Positions 1 to 8,745 of a DNA stretch of 60,274 bases are shown one piece after another. Position numbers and translations under genes: made by a program. This DNA comes from Microcoleus sp. FACHB-61 (GTDB lineage: Bacteria; Cyanobacteriota; Cyanobacteriia; Cyanobacteriales; Microcoleaceae): positions 1-60,274 of the forward strand of contig JACJNY010000062.1 in assembly GCA_014695295.1 (NCBI GenBank), in the 5' to 3' direction. How positions within the stretch are numbered: the stretch's first letter is position 1; each line of letters opens with the position of its first letter. The notes under the pieces were generated by a model. The model was not told the DNA's origin, ran no database searches, and saw nothing but the letters and a program-made list of their open reading frames with translations.

Positions 1-2
1 AA

Positions 3-95
3 ACATTGCAGCGTAGTCTTCGTCAAAAAATCAAACAGGCTTCTATGAATAATGATTATATGATGACTGTTCTCAACTCGTTTTGTCAAGCTTGA
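3..95 (+). CDS. Possible 3' end of a gene cut by the window edge
   Basis: The frame starting at base 3 is open from the left edge for 30 codons and ends at a TGA at 93-95. The peptide is basic and then mixed (ends ...NSFCQA), which fits the C-terminal tail of a protein whose body lies upstream of the window. It is too short to assign to a family, and chance openness over 30 codons is quite possible. The 350 bases that follow contain no gene, which fits a gene end here. Confidence 0.3.
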   Translation, partial: TLQRSLRQKIKQASMNNDYMMTVLNSFCQA

Positions 96-451
96 TTGAG
101 ATGCTCTTACCCTAGCGCTCTGTGCCAATCAGTTATCAGCATCGTGCGAGAAATTTTCGCGCAAATTCGGCAAATAATTTTTTAAATATTTAGTTGACAA
201 ATGCGAGCAAATGGGGTATGAAATTGATTTTAGATTGAACCCACGGATGCGTCCTGTGCCTCCTCTGCGGTTTAAATAATTCAGATCCGAGCCGAAACGA
301 TATCGCCGATCGCCCGAATCTCCCCCAACATCCGCTAGCGGCGCGTATTTTCCTGTATTCCCAATGGCCTACTTGCTTATTTGCCGAGAACTCATATACT
401 TTGTCAAGTTAAGAAAATATTTTTTTGATTCATCAGGAGCGAGAAAAAAAA
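96..451 (+). other. Non-coding leader upstream of glgA
   Basis: No convincing gene is seen. The stretch is AT-rich around 175-230 and then contains several GATCGCC/CGATCG motifs. AGGAG at 435-439 lies about 12 bases before the chosen glgA ATG and is the likely ribosome binding site. A short ORF through 364-672 overlaps glgA out of frame and is not believed. Confidence 0.5.
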
Positions 452-1927
452 ATGTACATAGTACAAATTGCCTCGGAGTGCGCCCCCGTCATCAAAGCAG
501 GAGGTTTGGGCGACGTAGTTTACGGTTTGAGTCGGGAGTTAGAGAATTCCGGCCACTGCGTCGAGGTTATTCTACCCAAGTACGACTGCATGAGGTACGA
601 CCACATTTGGGGACTTCACGAAGCCTACCGGGATCTGGCTGTGCCCTGGTACGGCGGCGAAATCCTCTGTGATGTCTTGTGCGGCTCGGTGCACGGGCAG
701 TTGTGTTTTTTCATCGAACCTCGCTCTCAAGATAACTTTTTTAATCGCGGCTGTTATTACGGGTGCAATGACGACAATATGCGGTTTGCATTTTTCAGCA
801 AAGCCGCTTTGGAATTTTTGCTCAGAAGCAACAAGCGTCCGGATGTGATTCACTGTCACGATTGGCAAACTGGTTTGGTTCCAGTCATGCTGTTTGAAAT
901 TTACAAATACAATTGGATGGAAAATCAGCGAGTCTGCTATACCATTCACAATTTCAAACATCAAGGCATGGGAGGTAGCGATATTTTGCAAGCAACGGGT
1001 TTGAATCGAGAGGATTATTATTTTGAGTACGATCGCCTCCGAGATAACTTTAACCCTTTTGCTATCAACTTTATGAAAGGCGGCATTGTTTACTCGAACT
1101 TTGTCACCACGGTTTCGCCGCACCACGCTTGGGAAGCTCACCTCGGCGAGTTTGGCTACGGTTTGGGCCACACTTTGCATTTGTATCAAGAGAAGTTTCG
1201 CGGGGTGCTCAACGGCATTGATTACGATGTGTGGAATCCCGAGACCGATCGCTATATTCCTCACCACTACACTAAGGAGGATTTGGCAGGAAAAGCCAAA
1301 ACTAAAAAAGCTTTGCGCGATCGGCTGTTCCTGCGCGATGCTGACAAGCCTATTATTACCTTTATCGGTCGTTTGGACGACCAAAAAGGCGTTCATCTCG
1401 TCCACCACGCAATTTATTACTCTCTGAGTAAGGGAGCGCAATTTGTGCTTTTGGGTTCCGCCACCGAAGCGGGAATTAATACGCATTTCCAGCACGAGAA
1501 ACAGTTTTTAAATGACAATCCAGACTGCCATTTAGAACTAGGTTTTAATGAGGAACTGTCGCACTTAATTTACGCCGGTGGGGATATGATTGTGGTTCCC
1601 AGCAATTACGAACCCTGCGGGCTGACTCAGATGATCGGGTTGAGGTACGGTACTGTTCCTGTGGTGCGGGGAGTTGGCGGTTTGGTGAATACTGTGTTCG
1701 ATCGAGATTACGACACCCGCCACCTCCCGGAAGAACGCAACGGTTACGTGTTTTACCAAAGCGACTACGGCGCTTTAGAGTCGGCGCTCGATCGGGCGAT
1801 CGGATTGTGGTATGACTACCATGATGAATTTGAACAACTCATGCTTCAAGGCATGAATTGTGACAATTCGTGGAAATATCCAGCTAAAGACTATGTGGAA
1901 ATTTACGAGCTAATTCGACACAAATAA
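452..1927 (+). CDS. glgA: Glycogen synthase (ADP-glucose type), GT5 family
   Basis: Transfers glucose from ADP-glucose to the non-reducing end of growing glycogen chains in the cytoplasm. The N-terminus carries the ADP-glucose-binding KAGGLGDV motif at residues 15-22, and the C-terminal Rossmann half has the NYEPCGLTQMIGLRYG signature near residue 385 followed by RGVGGLVNTV, both diagnostic of bacterial starch/glycogen synthases. Length (491 aa) is normal. The MYIVQIASECAPVIKAGG start matches my memory of the second cyanobacterial isoform (GlgA2, Synechocystis sll1393 type) better than GlgA1. The ATG at 452 is preferred to an upstream in-frame TTG at 425 because AGGAG sits before it and because family members begin MYIV. 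The gene stands alone, and other glycogen genes are not in view. Confidence 0.95.
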   Translation: MYIVQIASECAPVIKAGGLGDVVYGLSRELENSGHCVEVILPKYDCMRYDHIWGLHEAYRDLAVPWYGGEILCDVLCGSVHGQLCFFIEPRSQDNFFNRGCYYGCNDDNMRFAFFSKAALEFLLRSNKRPDVIHCHDWQTGLVPVMLFEIYKYNWMENQRVCYTIHNFKHQGMGGSDILQATGLNREDYYFEYDRLRDNFNPFAINFMKGGIVYSNFVTTVSPHHAWEAHLGEFGYGLGHTLHLYQEKFRGVLNGIDYDVWNPETDRYIPHHYTKEDLAGKAKTKKALRDRLFLRDADKPIITFIGRLDDQKGVHLVHHAIYYSLSKGAQFVLLGSATEAGINTHFQHEKQFLNDNPDCHLELGFNEELSHLIYAGGDMIVVPSNYEPCGLTQMIGLRYGTVPVVRGVGGLVNTVFDRDYDTRHLPEERNGYVFYQSDYGALESALDRAIGLWYDYHDEFEQLMLQGMNCDNSWKYPAKDYVEIYELIRHK

Positions 1928-2147
1928 TCAGTATGGGCGGGTTTTCCCTGAGAGATTTTATCTACCTTTAGGAATAGATAAACCTGCCCTTATCTAACCA
2001 GACATAGATAATGTTGTGAGTAAAAATGCGGGGGTGGAAAGTACGAATGTATATTGTAGGGTTTCCTTGCCTGTCGTTCCCAAGTGCGATCGCCGAAGAT
2101 CGAAGTATAGAAATTAAACGGCTGGTTTTCGCCCGCCCTTACAAAAA

Positions 2148-2528
2148 ATGAACTCACAAGTAAATCGCACAGAAGAACAAGTAACGATTCTGCAAGACGA
2201 AACAGCAGCGGCCGGGAATTCAGCCAACCCAACAGTTGAAACTCATGTATTCGCCTCAGAATTTGTAACAGAGGAAAAAGTCAGAGTGGAAGAATTTAAG
2301 ATTAGCGCCGACAGTTTAATTGCTAAAGTCAAAGAACTAATTCAGCAAGGAAAACTCCGCCGCCTCGTCATCAAAAACTCCCAAGGGCGGACTTTGGCAG
2401 ACCTTCCGCTGATGGCGGGATTGGTAGGCGGCGTTGCAGGATCAGTAGTCTTTCCAATTGCTGCTGTACTGGCTACAGTGGGGGCAGTTGCGGCTCATTT
2501 GACTGTAGCTGTCGAGCGCCCAGAATAG
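2148..2528 (+). CDS. DUF4342 domain protein
   Basis: A 126-residue protein. Residues about 1-50 are polar and poorly conserved in type. Residues about 51-120 form the DUF4342 module: an amphipathic segment (ISADSLIAKVKELIQQGKLR), a short beta-rich stretch (LVIKNSQGRTLADLPL), then a Gly/Ala/Val-rich hydrophobic hairpin (LMAGLVGGVAGSVVFPIAAVLATVGAVAA) that could insert in or lie on a membrane. The family is widespread in bacteria and its function is unknown. The gene is alone, convergent with the serine hydrolase on the other strand, with a dispersed palindrome between their stops. Confidence 0.75.
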   Translation: MNSQVNRTEEQVTILQDETAAAGNSANPTVETHVFASEFVTEEKVRVEEFKISADSLIAKVKELIQQGKLRRLVIKNSQGRTLADLPLMAGLVGGVAGSVVFPIAAVLATVGAVAAHLTVAVERPE

Positions 2529-2550
2529 TCATTAGTCATTAAAAATCTTC

Positions 2551-2607
2551 TCTTCAAGTCCGCCTTCGCGGACTTTGTTTGTGTAGAAGCGATTTCAATC
2601 GCCGAAT
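2551..2607. repeat. Dispersed palindromic repeat (GTCCGC family), copy 1
   Basis: Hairpin AGTCCGCCTTCGCGGACTTT followed by a second small hairpin, GCGATTTCAATCGC. It sits between two converging stop codons. A close relative is at 23151-23206, again between convergent genes, and partial inverted copies occur near 31994-32030 and 32764-32795. Its position suggests use as a bidirectional terminator. Confidence 0.65.
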
Positions 2608-2614
2608 TGTCCGA

Positions 2615-3946
2615 TCAACGCAAATTATCCGGTACTTTCGCCGCAGGTTGGTCTAAATAATTGTAAACAATCCGCGAAATCCGACGCACAAAATCTCTCA
2701 CAATCGGGTCATTGTAAGGACGTTTGACAAAGATTGCCGCTAAATAACGCTTCCCATTCGGCATATCAATAATTCCCGCATCGCCAACTACAAAGCCGAT
2801 ATCTCCGGTTTTGTCGGCAATTACTGCTCCCGGCCCCAAGCCCGAAGGCAACAGCGTTCTAGTTGTTGTATGCCGCAGTAATTCTAAAGCCTGTTCCCGG
2901 CTCGATTCAGAAACTAATTTATCGCGAGACAGCATCGCCAGCAACTTTACCATATCCACAGAACTTGTTGTATTTGTTCCTTGAAAATCGCCGAGCCAAT
3001 TGCGAATTCTCGTATCAGTTAATCCCCAACTGCGAAAACGCTCGTTGAGTTTAGCAATTCCCCCCAAACGTTCAATAATCATGTTGGTGGCTGTATTGTC
3101 GCTGATGGTAATCATTTTATCTACGGTTTCTCTGATGCTAAACCGAGTGCCATTTGGTCTGTCTTGCATAGTTCCAGAACCGCTGGCTACTAAGTCGGAC
3201 TTCATAACTAATGTTTCGTCTAGGCTAACTTTGCCTGCGTCTACATCTTGATAAAAAGCAATCAGAATTGGTAGTTTGATGGTACTCGCGGCCGGAAATA
3301 CTCGATCGCCCTTGATATCCAAATAGTTTCCTGTATCTAAATCCAGGAAAAACATTCCGGCGCTGAGGGATCTATACTGTTCGATCGCACTTTCGATTTG
3401 AGGCTTGATTGCGCTCATTTCGGAACCTGTTCGCATTTCCAAATCAGCCGCGTAATTTCTCGGAGTTGCTGAAGAAACAGTTAGGGGAACTTGACCGGGT
3501 TTTTGTTCTATCCGGGTAATAGCTGTTGGTTGAAAAAACTCGTTTCCTGCTATTTGCTCGGGATCTGGCAACTGAAACGACCAGCGAGTGGAAGATTCTC
3601 TAATGACTCGGACTTTTTGCGGGTCTAACTTATAACCGGGAGTTAATTGTACCACTAACCTGGTAGTTCCGGTGTCAAATTGCCCGACTCTAATCTGTTG
3701 AATAGCTGAGTTGTAACTTTGAGGAGTTTCGGGATATTCCAAGACTATTCCCGGTAAATCAATTACTAAGCGGGTGGGATTGGCGATTAGTTTGACTTCC
3801 GGCTGAACTCCTGAATCTGTTGTTAAATTGAGTTGGTTTTCGCGGGCATCGAAGTGCCAAGATGTTAGTGTATCAGCTTTTGCGGGCAGGGCGATCGACA
3901 AAAAACTAATTAAAGCAGGCAACAGCCATCGCAGTTTTGGAGTCAT
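2615..3946 (-). CDS. AMIN-domain serine hydrolase, class A beta-lactamase-like fold
   Basis: Secreted or periplasmic serine hydrolase. From the ATG at 3946 the protein has a signal peptide (hydrophobic core about residues 6-22, cleavage after ALPAKA), an AMIN domain (about 25-130; AMIN domains bind peptidoglycan or target periplasmic proteins), and a C-terminal beta-lactamase-like domain with S221-T-I-K224 (SxxK), S282-D-N284 (SDN) and K379-T-G381 (KTG). All three active-site motifs are present, so it should acylate. I do not see a clear omega-loop Glu motif, so a DD-peptidase or other esterase role is as likely as beta-lactam hydrolysis. An upstream in-frame ATG at 4027 adds 27 residues ahead of the signal peptide and is disfavoured. 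Confidence 0.85.
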   Translation of the reverse strand: MTPKLRWLLPALISFLSIALPAKADTLTSWHFDARENQLNLTTDSGVQPEVKLIANPTRLVIDLPGIVLEYPETPQSYNSAIQQIRVGQFDTGTTRLVVQLTPGYKLDPQKVRVIRESSTRWSFQLPDPEQIAGNEFFQPTAITRIEQKPGQVPLTVSSATPRNYAADLEMRTGSEMSAIKPQIESAIEQYRSLSAGMFFLDLDTGNYLDIKGDRVFPAASTIKLPILIAFYQDVDAGKVSLDETLVMKSDLVASGSGTMQDRPNGTRFSIRETVDKMITISDNTATNMIIERLGGIAKLNERFRSWGLTDTRIRNWLGDFQGTNTTSSVDMVKLLAMLSRDKLVSESSREQALELLRHTTTRTLLPSGLGPGAVIADKTGDIGFVVGDAGIIDMPNGKRYLAAIFVKRPYNDPIVRDFVRRISRIVYNYLDQPAAKVPDNLR

Positions 3947-4231
3947 GTTTGAAAAGAAAGAGTTTAACGGCGGCAACGAGAAAGCGGCGGTCACACTGTT
4001 CTCAACCGCTTTCGAGGCGGAGCACATAGCATCATACAGTCAACTCTGCCCGCAGCCGTAATTTTTTTTATTTTGTTTGAAAATATTGGGTTTCCGGGAC
4101 TCATATCAAATGCGGTTCGATTACCCCTTTTTATTCCAGTCTCGCGCAGGCGGACGCAAGTTTGTTTAGTCGTGAATTATCTTGGCCGAATTCTTGTTTG
4201 GTCGGCGCGACTTGTATTCGCCTTAGATGAA

Positions 4232-4570
4232 TTAAAGTTGTGCTGCCGCCAGATTTCTAGCATCTTCGAGCGAATCGATCGCGGCTTTGAGAAACACTTT
4301 TTCTTTAGCAACAAATCGGCGATCGATCAAAGGATCGTAAGCTTCCCAATTACCGCTCACTTCGCGATCGCACCACAAAAACCAGCCGCGGTAGATTTCC
4401 CCGCTATCAATATCATCGCACAGAAGCAGCCAATCATCTCCCGTGAGAACACTCGCATCTAATGCTACCAGGTCAAGCCACGCTAATGCAGTACAAGCAT
4501 CGATCGCCTCAGCATCAACCAAGTCAGATTTTGTCGCGGTAGCTGTACGTGAGTAAAGTGTAGATTTCAT
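4232..4570 (-). CDS. Conserved-looking hypothetical protein, acidic
   Basis: A 112-residue protein, rich in Asp, Trp and Leu (LTGDDWLLLCDDIDSGEIYRG...WFLWCDREVSGNWEAYDP). No signal peptide, membrane segment or motif I can assign. Codon use is like its neighbours, and no competing frame on the other strand is convincing. It precedes the small secreted peptide gene below on the same strand (31-base gap), so the two may be co-transcribed, with this one second. Function unknown. Confidence 0.6.
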   Translation of the reverse strand: MKSTLYSRTATATKSDLVDAEAIDACTALAWLDLVALDASVLTGDDWLLLCDDIDSGEIYRGWFLWCDREVSGNWEAYDPLIDRRFVAKEKVFLKAAIDSLEDARNLAAAQL

Positions 4571-4601
4571 GATTTCTTCCTAATTAAATGAAGGGATTTG
4601 A

Positions 4602-4775
4602 CTATTTATTGAACGGGCTAGGTACTGCAACTGGCCTAACTCCCTCTTGATTAATTTCTGTGCCATCAAAGTTTGCAGCGGCTGATGCTTCTGTTAAATT
4701 ATTAAGTGTATTAATTGTGAAAATGGCAGCGGTTCCTAAAGCGGCCATTCCCAGTCGGTGTAAGATTTTGTTCAT
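4602..4775 (-). CDS. Small secreted peptide, 57 aa
   Basis: ATG at 4773-4775 is preceded by an excellent Shine-Dalgarno (AAGGAGCAGCAAA before the ATG, read on the minus strand). The peptide begins MNKILHRLGMAALGTAAIF, has a basic N-region and hydrophobic core, then a likely signal-peptidase site after EASA, leaving about 25 polar residues ending VPSPFNK and TAG. The strong ribosome binding site, signal-peptide architecture and empty flanks make it a real gene that short-ORF cut-offs would miss. It lies just upstream of the acidic hypothetical gene on the same strand. No family recognised. Confidence 0.6.
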   Translation of the reverse strand: MNKILHRLGMAALGTAAIFTINTLNNLTEASAAANFDGTEINQEGVRPVAVPSPFNK

Positions 4776-5051
4776 TTTGCTGCTCCTTTTCTGCTTTGTG
4801 TATCTACTCTAAAAAGTTAAGTGGTCATAAGCGGCGGAGATTGGGGAGTTAAGAAAAACTTTTTATACTCAAGTATATTCAACAGTTGAATCCGTTATCA
4901 GGACAGAGTTTGAGGAATCGATCGCCAAAAAAAACTCTCGCAGTAAAATTCCTTAAATTCCGGCTGGGTGACTATCTCCCTTAAAATCGCCTAAAATAGG
5001 AACTTAAGGCGTTAAACTTCCTAGATTCCTTTCCCTTTCACTGCAAGCGAA

Positions 5052-6920
5052 GTGTTCAAGTCAAAACGCGATCGCGGTCGCATTCTCACTGCCTCTGGCT
5101 TAAAGAAACTTAACGAGGCGCTCCAAGAATGGTCAGACCGACATAACATTAGAGGTACTCTGACTGAAATCGAGGCTGAGTCTGGCGTCGGTGCCGATAC
5201 AGTCAGCAAAATTAAGCAGGGTAGAGAAGGTGCGGATTTGAGTAAAATTCGGCAGTTGTTCGCGGCTTTTGAGATGACTCTGGCGAATGGCGACCACCGA
5301 TCGGCTAAACTTGAGGAACCGGAAAATTTAGACGAGCTGGACAATTTGCCGCCAGCGGAAGATACAGCCACCAGCAGCAGAATTGTTAAAGTATTTGTCA
5401 GTTATCGCAGCGCCGAACCCGATCGCGAGTTGGGAAAACAGTTAGAAACGGCCTTAAGCGCGATCGGTCATACAGTTTTCACAGCCGAAAATAACATTAG
5501 ATTGGGAGATAATTGGTTCGATCGCATTAATTTCTTCCTCCAAGAATGCGATTATTTGCTGGTACTGTTGCCACCAACGGGAAACCAAAGCGAACTACTA
5601 ACATATCAAGTTCAGCAAGCAAAAGAACTGCAAGACTCCCGCCCTGACAGAAAACCCATAATTCTCCCCATCCGCGTCGGTTTTTCCCTGAACGCCCCTT
5701 TAAATCACGACTTGCGGGGCTATCTGTACCGCATCAAACAGAGGGAATGGAAAACCACCGCCGACACTCCAATTATTATCGAAGAAGTTCTGAATTTGCT
5801 GGCAGAAAAACCCACACCAGTCACAGAAGAAACAGAACAATTAACACAAAAACAGCTATTAGAAATTAGCAGCGACGAAATACCTCTACCCGCCGCCGAA
5901 CCGGAATTACCGGGAGGACAAGTCGATGTCGCTTCTCAATTTTATGTAGAACGTTCGCCCATCGAAGAACGCTGCTATCAAACTATTGTGCAGCCCAGCG
6001 CGTTAATTAGAATCAAAGCACCGAGACAAATGGGCAAAACTTCCTTGATGGCAAGAATTTTGCATCACGGAGCTCGTCAAGGCTATTGCACTGTGCCGCT
6101 AACTTTTCAGTTAGTAGATAAAGGCGTCTTTGCCAACTTAGATAAATTCTTAAAGTGGTTTTGCGCTTACGTCGGTCGCGAGTTGCACTTACCCAATCAA
6201 TTAGACGATTATTGGGACGAGATTTTTGGCAGCAAAGTCAACTGCAAAGATTACTTTGAAAAATACATTTTGCCGCAAATCGACAGTCCTTTAATTTTAG
6301 GATTAGACGAGATCGATCGCGTTTTTCAATATCCCGACATTGCCGAAGACTTTTTAGGACTGCTGCGGGCGTGGCACGAAGAATCGAAGCGGCGCGACAT
6401 CTGGAAAAAACTGCGATTAATTGTAGTTCACTCCACCGAAGTTTACATCCCGATGAACATCAATCAATCGCCTTTTAACGTCGGACTTCCCGTAGATTTG
6501 CCCGAATTCAACTCTCAGCAAATACAAGATTTAGCAGCGCGCCACAATTTGAATTGGTCGGATGCAGAAGTTGAAAACTTGATGGCAATTGTCGGCGGTC
6601 ATCCGTATTTAGTGCGAGTTGCATTATATCACATTTCGCGATCGGATTTGGCCCTGGATGAATTAAAAGAAACTGCTGCAAGCGATGCGGGGATTTACAG
6701 CGACCACCTGCGCCGCCAATTGTGGAATTTAGAAGAATATCCAGAGTTGGCGCAGGGGATGAAAGAGATTGTAGAGGCGGACTCTCCGGTGCAATTAAAG
6801 GCGATGCAGGCGTTTAAGTTGGACAGTTTGGGCTTGGTGAAGTTGCAGGGGAACGAGTGCGTGCCGAGGTGCGAACTGTACCGGCAATATTTTCGATCGC
6901 ACTTGAGCGCGATCGTGTAA
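5052..6920 (+). CDS. HTH-like + TIR + AAA-like (STAND-type) ATPase
   Basis: A 622-residue multidomain protein. Residues about 8-85 form a helical module of the kind found at the N-terminus of cyanobacterial STAND proteins (RGRILTASGLKKL...TLTEIEAESGVGADTVSKIKQG, HTH-like). Residues about 110-250 are a TIR domain (VKVFVSYRSAEPD, then DYLLVLLPP). From about 295 an AAA-like (PF14516-type) ATPase follows, with Walker A RQMGKTS near residue 324 and Walker B ILGLDEIDRVF near 414-424. The TIR helix that normally holds the catalytic Glu reads T184-Y-Q186-V, so Gln replaces Glu and NAD cleavage may be lost. The start is a GTG; no ATG lies upstream before the in-frame stop at 5022. Role in signalling or defence is inferred from domains only. 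Confidence 0.85.
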   Translation: MFKSKRDRGRILTASGLKKLNEALQEWSDRHNIRGTLTEIEAESGVGADTVSKIKQGREGADLSKIRQLFAAFEMTLANGDHRSAKLEEPENLDELDNLPPAEDTATSSRIVKVFVSYRSAEPDRELGKQLETALSAIGHTVFTAENNIRLGDNWFDRINFFLQECDYLLVLLPPTGNQSELLTYQVQQAKELQDSRPDRKPIILPIRVGFSLNAPLNHDLRGYLYRIKQREWKTTADTPIIIEEVLNLLAEKPTPVTEETEQLTQKQLLEISSDEIPLPAAEPELPGGQVDVASQFYVERSPIEERCYQTIVQPSALIRIKAPRQMGKTSLMARILHHGARQGYCTVPLTFQLVDKGVFANLDKFLKWFCAYVGRELHLPNQLDDYWDEIFGSKVNCKDYFEKYILPQIDSPLILGLDEIDRVFQYPDIAEDFLGLLRAWHEESKRRDIWKKLRLIVVHSTEVYIPMNINQSPFNVGLPVDLPEFNSQQIQDLAARHNLNWSDAEVENLMAIVGGHPYLVRVALYHISRSDLALDELKETAASDAGIYSDHLRRQLWNLEEYPELAQGMKEIVEADSPVQLKAMQAFKLDSLGLVKLQGNECVPRCELYRQYFRSHLSAIV

Positions 6921-6967
6921 AATTTGGTGCGTAAGTGCTGTAAGTAATAATCAGGTGAATGATACCC

Positions 6968-7078
6968 ATGAACCCTATTTTTTTGATAACTTCCGATAAT
7001 TGGCTAGATTGGATCGCCGTGTTTAGTTATCTAGGTTTTACTGCTTTCATTGCATGGCGCATAGTGGTCGCAAAGTAG
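6968..7078 (+). CDS. Possible small membrane protein, 36 aa
   Basis: ATG at 6968 opens a 36-residue frame ending in TAG at 7076-7078, between the TIR-AAA gene and a Uma2 gene. The peptide is MNPIFLITSDNWLDWIAVFS followed by a hydrophobic stretch and a basic end (WRIVVAK), i.e. one good transmembrane helix with positive C-terminal residues. AGGTG lies about 9 bases upstream. No family recognised; chance is possible at this size. Confidence 0.3.
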   Translation: MNPIFLITSDNWLDWIAVFSYLGFTAFIAWRIVVAK

Positions 7079-7194
7079 AGATATCATGAAATTACCTTCT
7101 TCTTCTTCTTCTTTCTTACTTGGCGTATTTCGCGCCTTTGCAGTTCGTTAAATAAACGGTAAAATAAGACAATAATCAACTCGCCCATACAGTT

Positions 7195-7794
7195 ATGCCG
7201 CCCGTCGAAAGTGTTGCAGCAATTCCGAACGATCTGATTTTGCGCTTGAGCATCGAGCAGTATCATGCGATAATTCAAGCTGGCATTCTCACGGATGATG
7301 ACTCTGTAGAATTGCTGGAAGGTTGGCTGGTTTTCAAAATGCCCAAAAATCCACCGCATCGAGTCACAACTCGTCTTGTCAGAACAGCTTTAGAGAATAT
7401 TTTACCCCCTGGTTGGTATGTCGATTCTCAAGAACCGATCACGCTATCCAACAGCGAACCCGAACCTGATATAGTGGTTGTTCGAGGGGATACGCGACAG
7501 TATCTCGATCGGCATCCTGGTGCTGAAGATATTGCCCTTATTATTGAAGTATCAGATACGACGCTTCAGCGCGATCGAACTGTAAAAAAACGGATTTATG
7601 CCCGCGCTGGAATTGCGATTTATTGGATTGTGAATCTTGTTGAAGGACTGGTTGAGGTGTACTCTCAACCTATTGTTGAAGTTGAGCCGTCAGATTACAG
7701 TCAAAGGCTAGATTTTGGGCGATCGGCTGTTATACCGATTATTATTGAAGGGATAGAAATTGGGGCGCTCGCTGTAGATGCTCTTTTGCCTTGA
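7195..7794 (+). CDS. Uma2 family (DUF820) restriction-endonuclease-like protein
   Basis: A 199-residue member of the Uma2 family, which is greatly expanded in cyanobacteria and has the PD-(D/E)XK nuclease fold. Seen here: SVELLEGWLVFKMPKNPPH near residues 43-60, the metal-binding PEPDIVVVRGD about 91-101, and LIIEVSDTTLQRDRTVKKRIYARAGIAIYWIVNL about 115-148, whose E-V-S plus distal Lys complete the active site. Length is normal. Some members are considered transposon-associated or house-cleaning nucleases; no experimental role is established. A second member lies at 32123-32713 and is only distantly similar. Confidence 0.85.
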   Translation: MPPVESVAAIPNDLILRLSIEQYHAIIQAGILTDDDSVELLEGWLVFKMPKNPPHRVTTRLVRTALENILPPGWYVDSQEPITLSNSEPEPDIVVVRGDTRQYLDRHPGAEDIALIIEVSDTTLQRDRTVKKRIYARAGIAIYWIVNLVEGLVEVYSQPIVEVEPSDYSQRLDFGRSAVIPIIIEGIEIGALAVDALLP

Positions 7795-7807
7795 TTTTGA
7801 TTGAAAG

Positions 7808-8566
7808 CTATTTGTTATTGGTTAATTGCTCTCTCAACTTTCGCAAAATTGGAATTTGTTCCAACTGTTCCGGCCGTATACTATCCCAGTTTAACCCGAT
7901 TGGACGCGGATAAGTTGTATTAGTCTCAATTACCTCCTCAGCAGTAACAATCCAATTCAGCGCCCAATCGTGAGCTTGCATTGGTAAACGGGAATCTGCG
8001 ACTATTTGCAAAGGATGCACTGTTGTTACAATTGGCGTATCGATTTGTACTAACCCGAATTCTGTCAACATAGCCAATTCCAAATCGGCAAAACCTGCAC
8101 CTTTCCCGGTTCTTCCACCGTTGCGCGTTACTGTTACGCAGCCGACTATTACTAAATCAATTGGCTCCATTTCTGCAAAACTTACCAATTTTCCGCAAGC
8201 GAGTGCTTTGCGGGCGATCGCAGCTTCTGCTAGTGGGATATTGCGGCTGTGCAAATCCTCAGCGGTTAACTCTACAAAGCAGCGATGATCTGTCAAGCGC
8301 GGTACAGCCATATACAAGCGTTTTCCGTCTTGCAAAGCGCGCAATCGCACGGGAATTTGCGGCGAATCAGGGTTACATTTAATGGCTTTTGCGTGTTGCC
8401 AAATAGGTAGATTTACCAGCAGTTCAGCCGCTTTTTCGGCTCCGACAAAATTGGGAATGTGACCGAAAGGCTCGCCAATAGATGCGTTGTTTTGCTTCAG
8501 CGATGACCAAATCTCTGCTCTTAATTGGTCTTTGTCGCGATGATAGCCACTCCACTCAGTATTCAT
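7808..8566 (-). CDS. 5-formyltetrahydrofolate cyclo-ligase family protein
   Basis: Predicted to convert 5-formyl-THF to 5,10-methenyl-THF with ATP in the cytoplasm, or to be a related MTHFS-domain protein. The C-terminal half has the family's phosphate-binding motif GGRTGKGAGFADLELAML (about residues 150-167), preceded by LVIVGCVTVTRN and followed by TTVHPLQIV. The N-terminal basic helix (HRDKDQLRAEIWSSL) also fits. At 252 aa it is longer than typical bacterial FAU1/YgfA (about 190), closer to the MTHFS-domain type. The 3' end faces the Uma2 gene, 13 bases away. Confidence 0.8.
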   Translation of the reverse strand: MNTEWSGYHRDKDQLRAEIWSSLKQNNASIGEPFGHIPNFVGAEKAAELLVNLPIWQHAKAIKCNPDSPQIPVRLRALQDGKRLYMAVPRLTDHRCFVELTAEDLHSRNIPLAEAAIARKALACGKLVSFAEMEPIDLVIVGCVTVTRNGGRTGKGAGFADLELAMLTEFGLVQIDTPIVTTVHPLQIVADSRLPMQAHDWALNWIVTAEEVIETNTTYPRPIGLNWDSIRPEQLEQIPILRKLREQLTNNK

Positions 8567-8745
8567 AAATACAAATGGGTTTATTTGTTCATTTTATTAT
8601 ACAATTAAATTGGCGATCGCACTACAGATTAACTTAAGCGTGATTTACGCAGAACTTAATTATGTCGGTTGCGCAGTGCGTACCTTACGGTTATTAAGTA
8701 GGGCGTGAAACCACTTTCTATAAAAAATATTTAAAAATTTAGGTA

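Noticed and set aside
572..1495. 307-codon open frame on the minus strand opposite glgA
   Set aside because: It lies wholly opposite glgA, which is unmistakable; the translation has no family resemblance. Antisense openness follows from codon bias.
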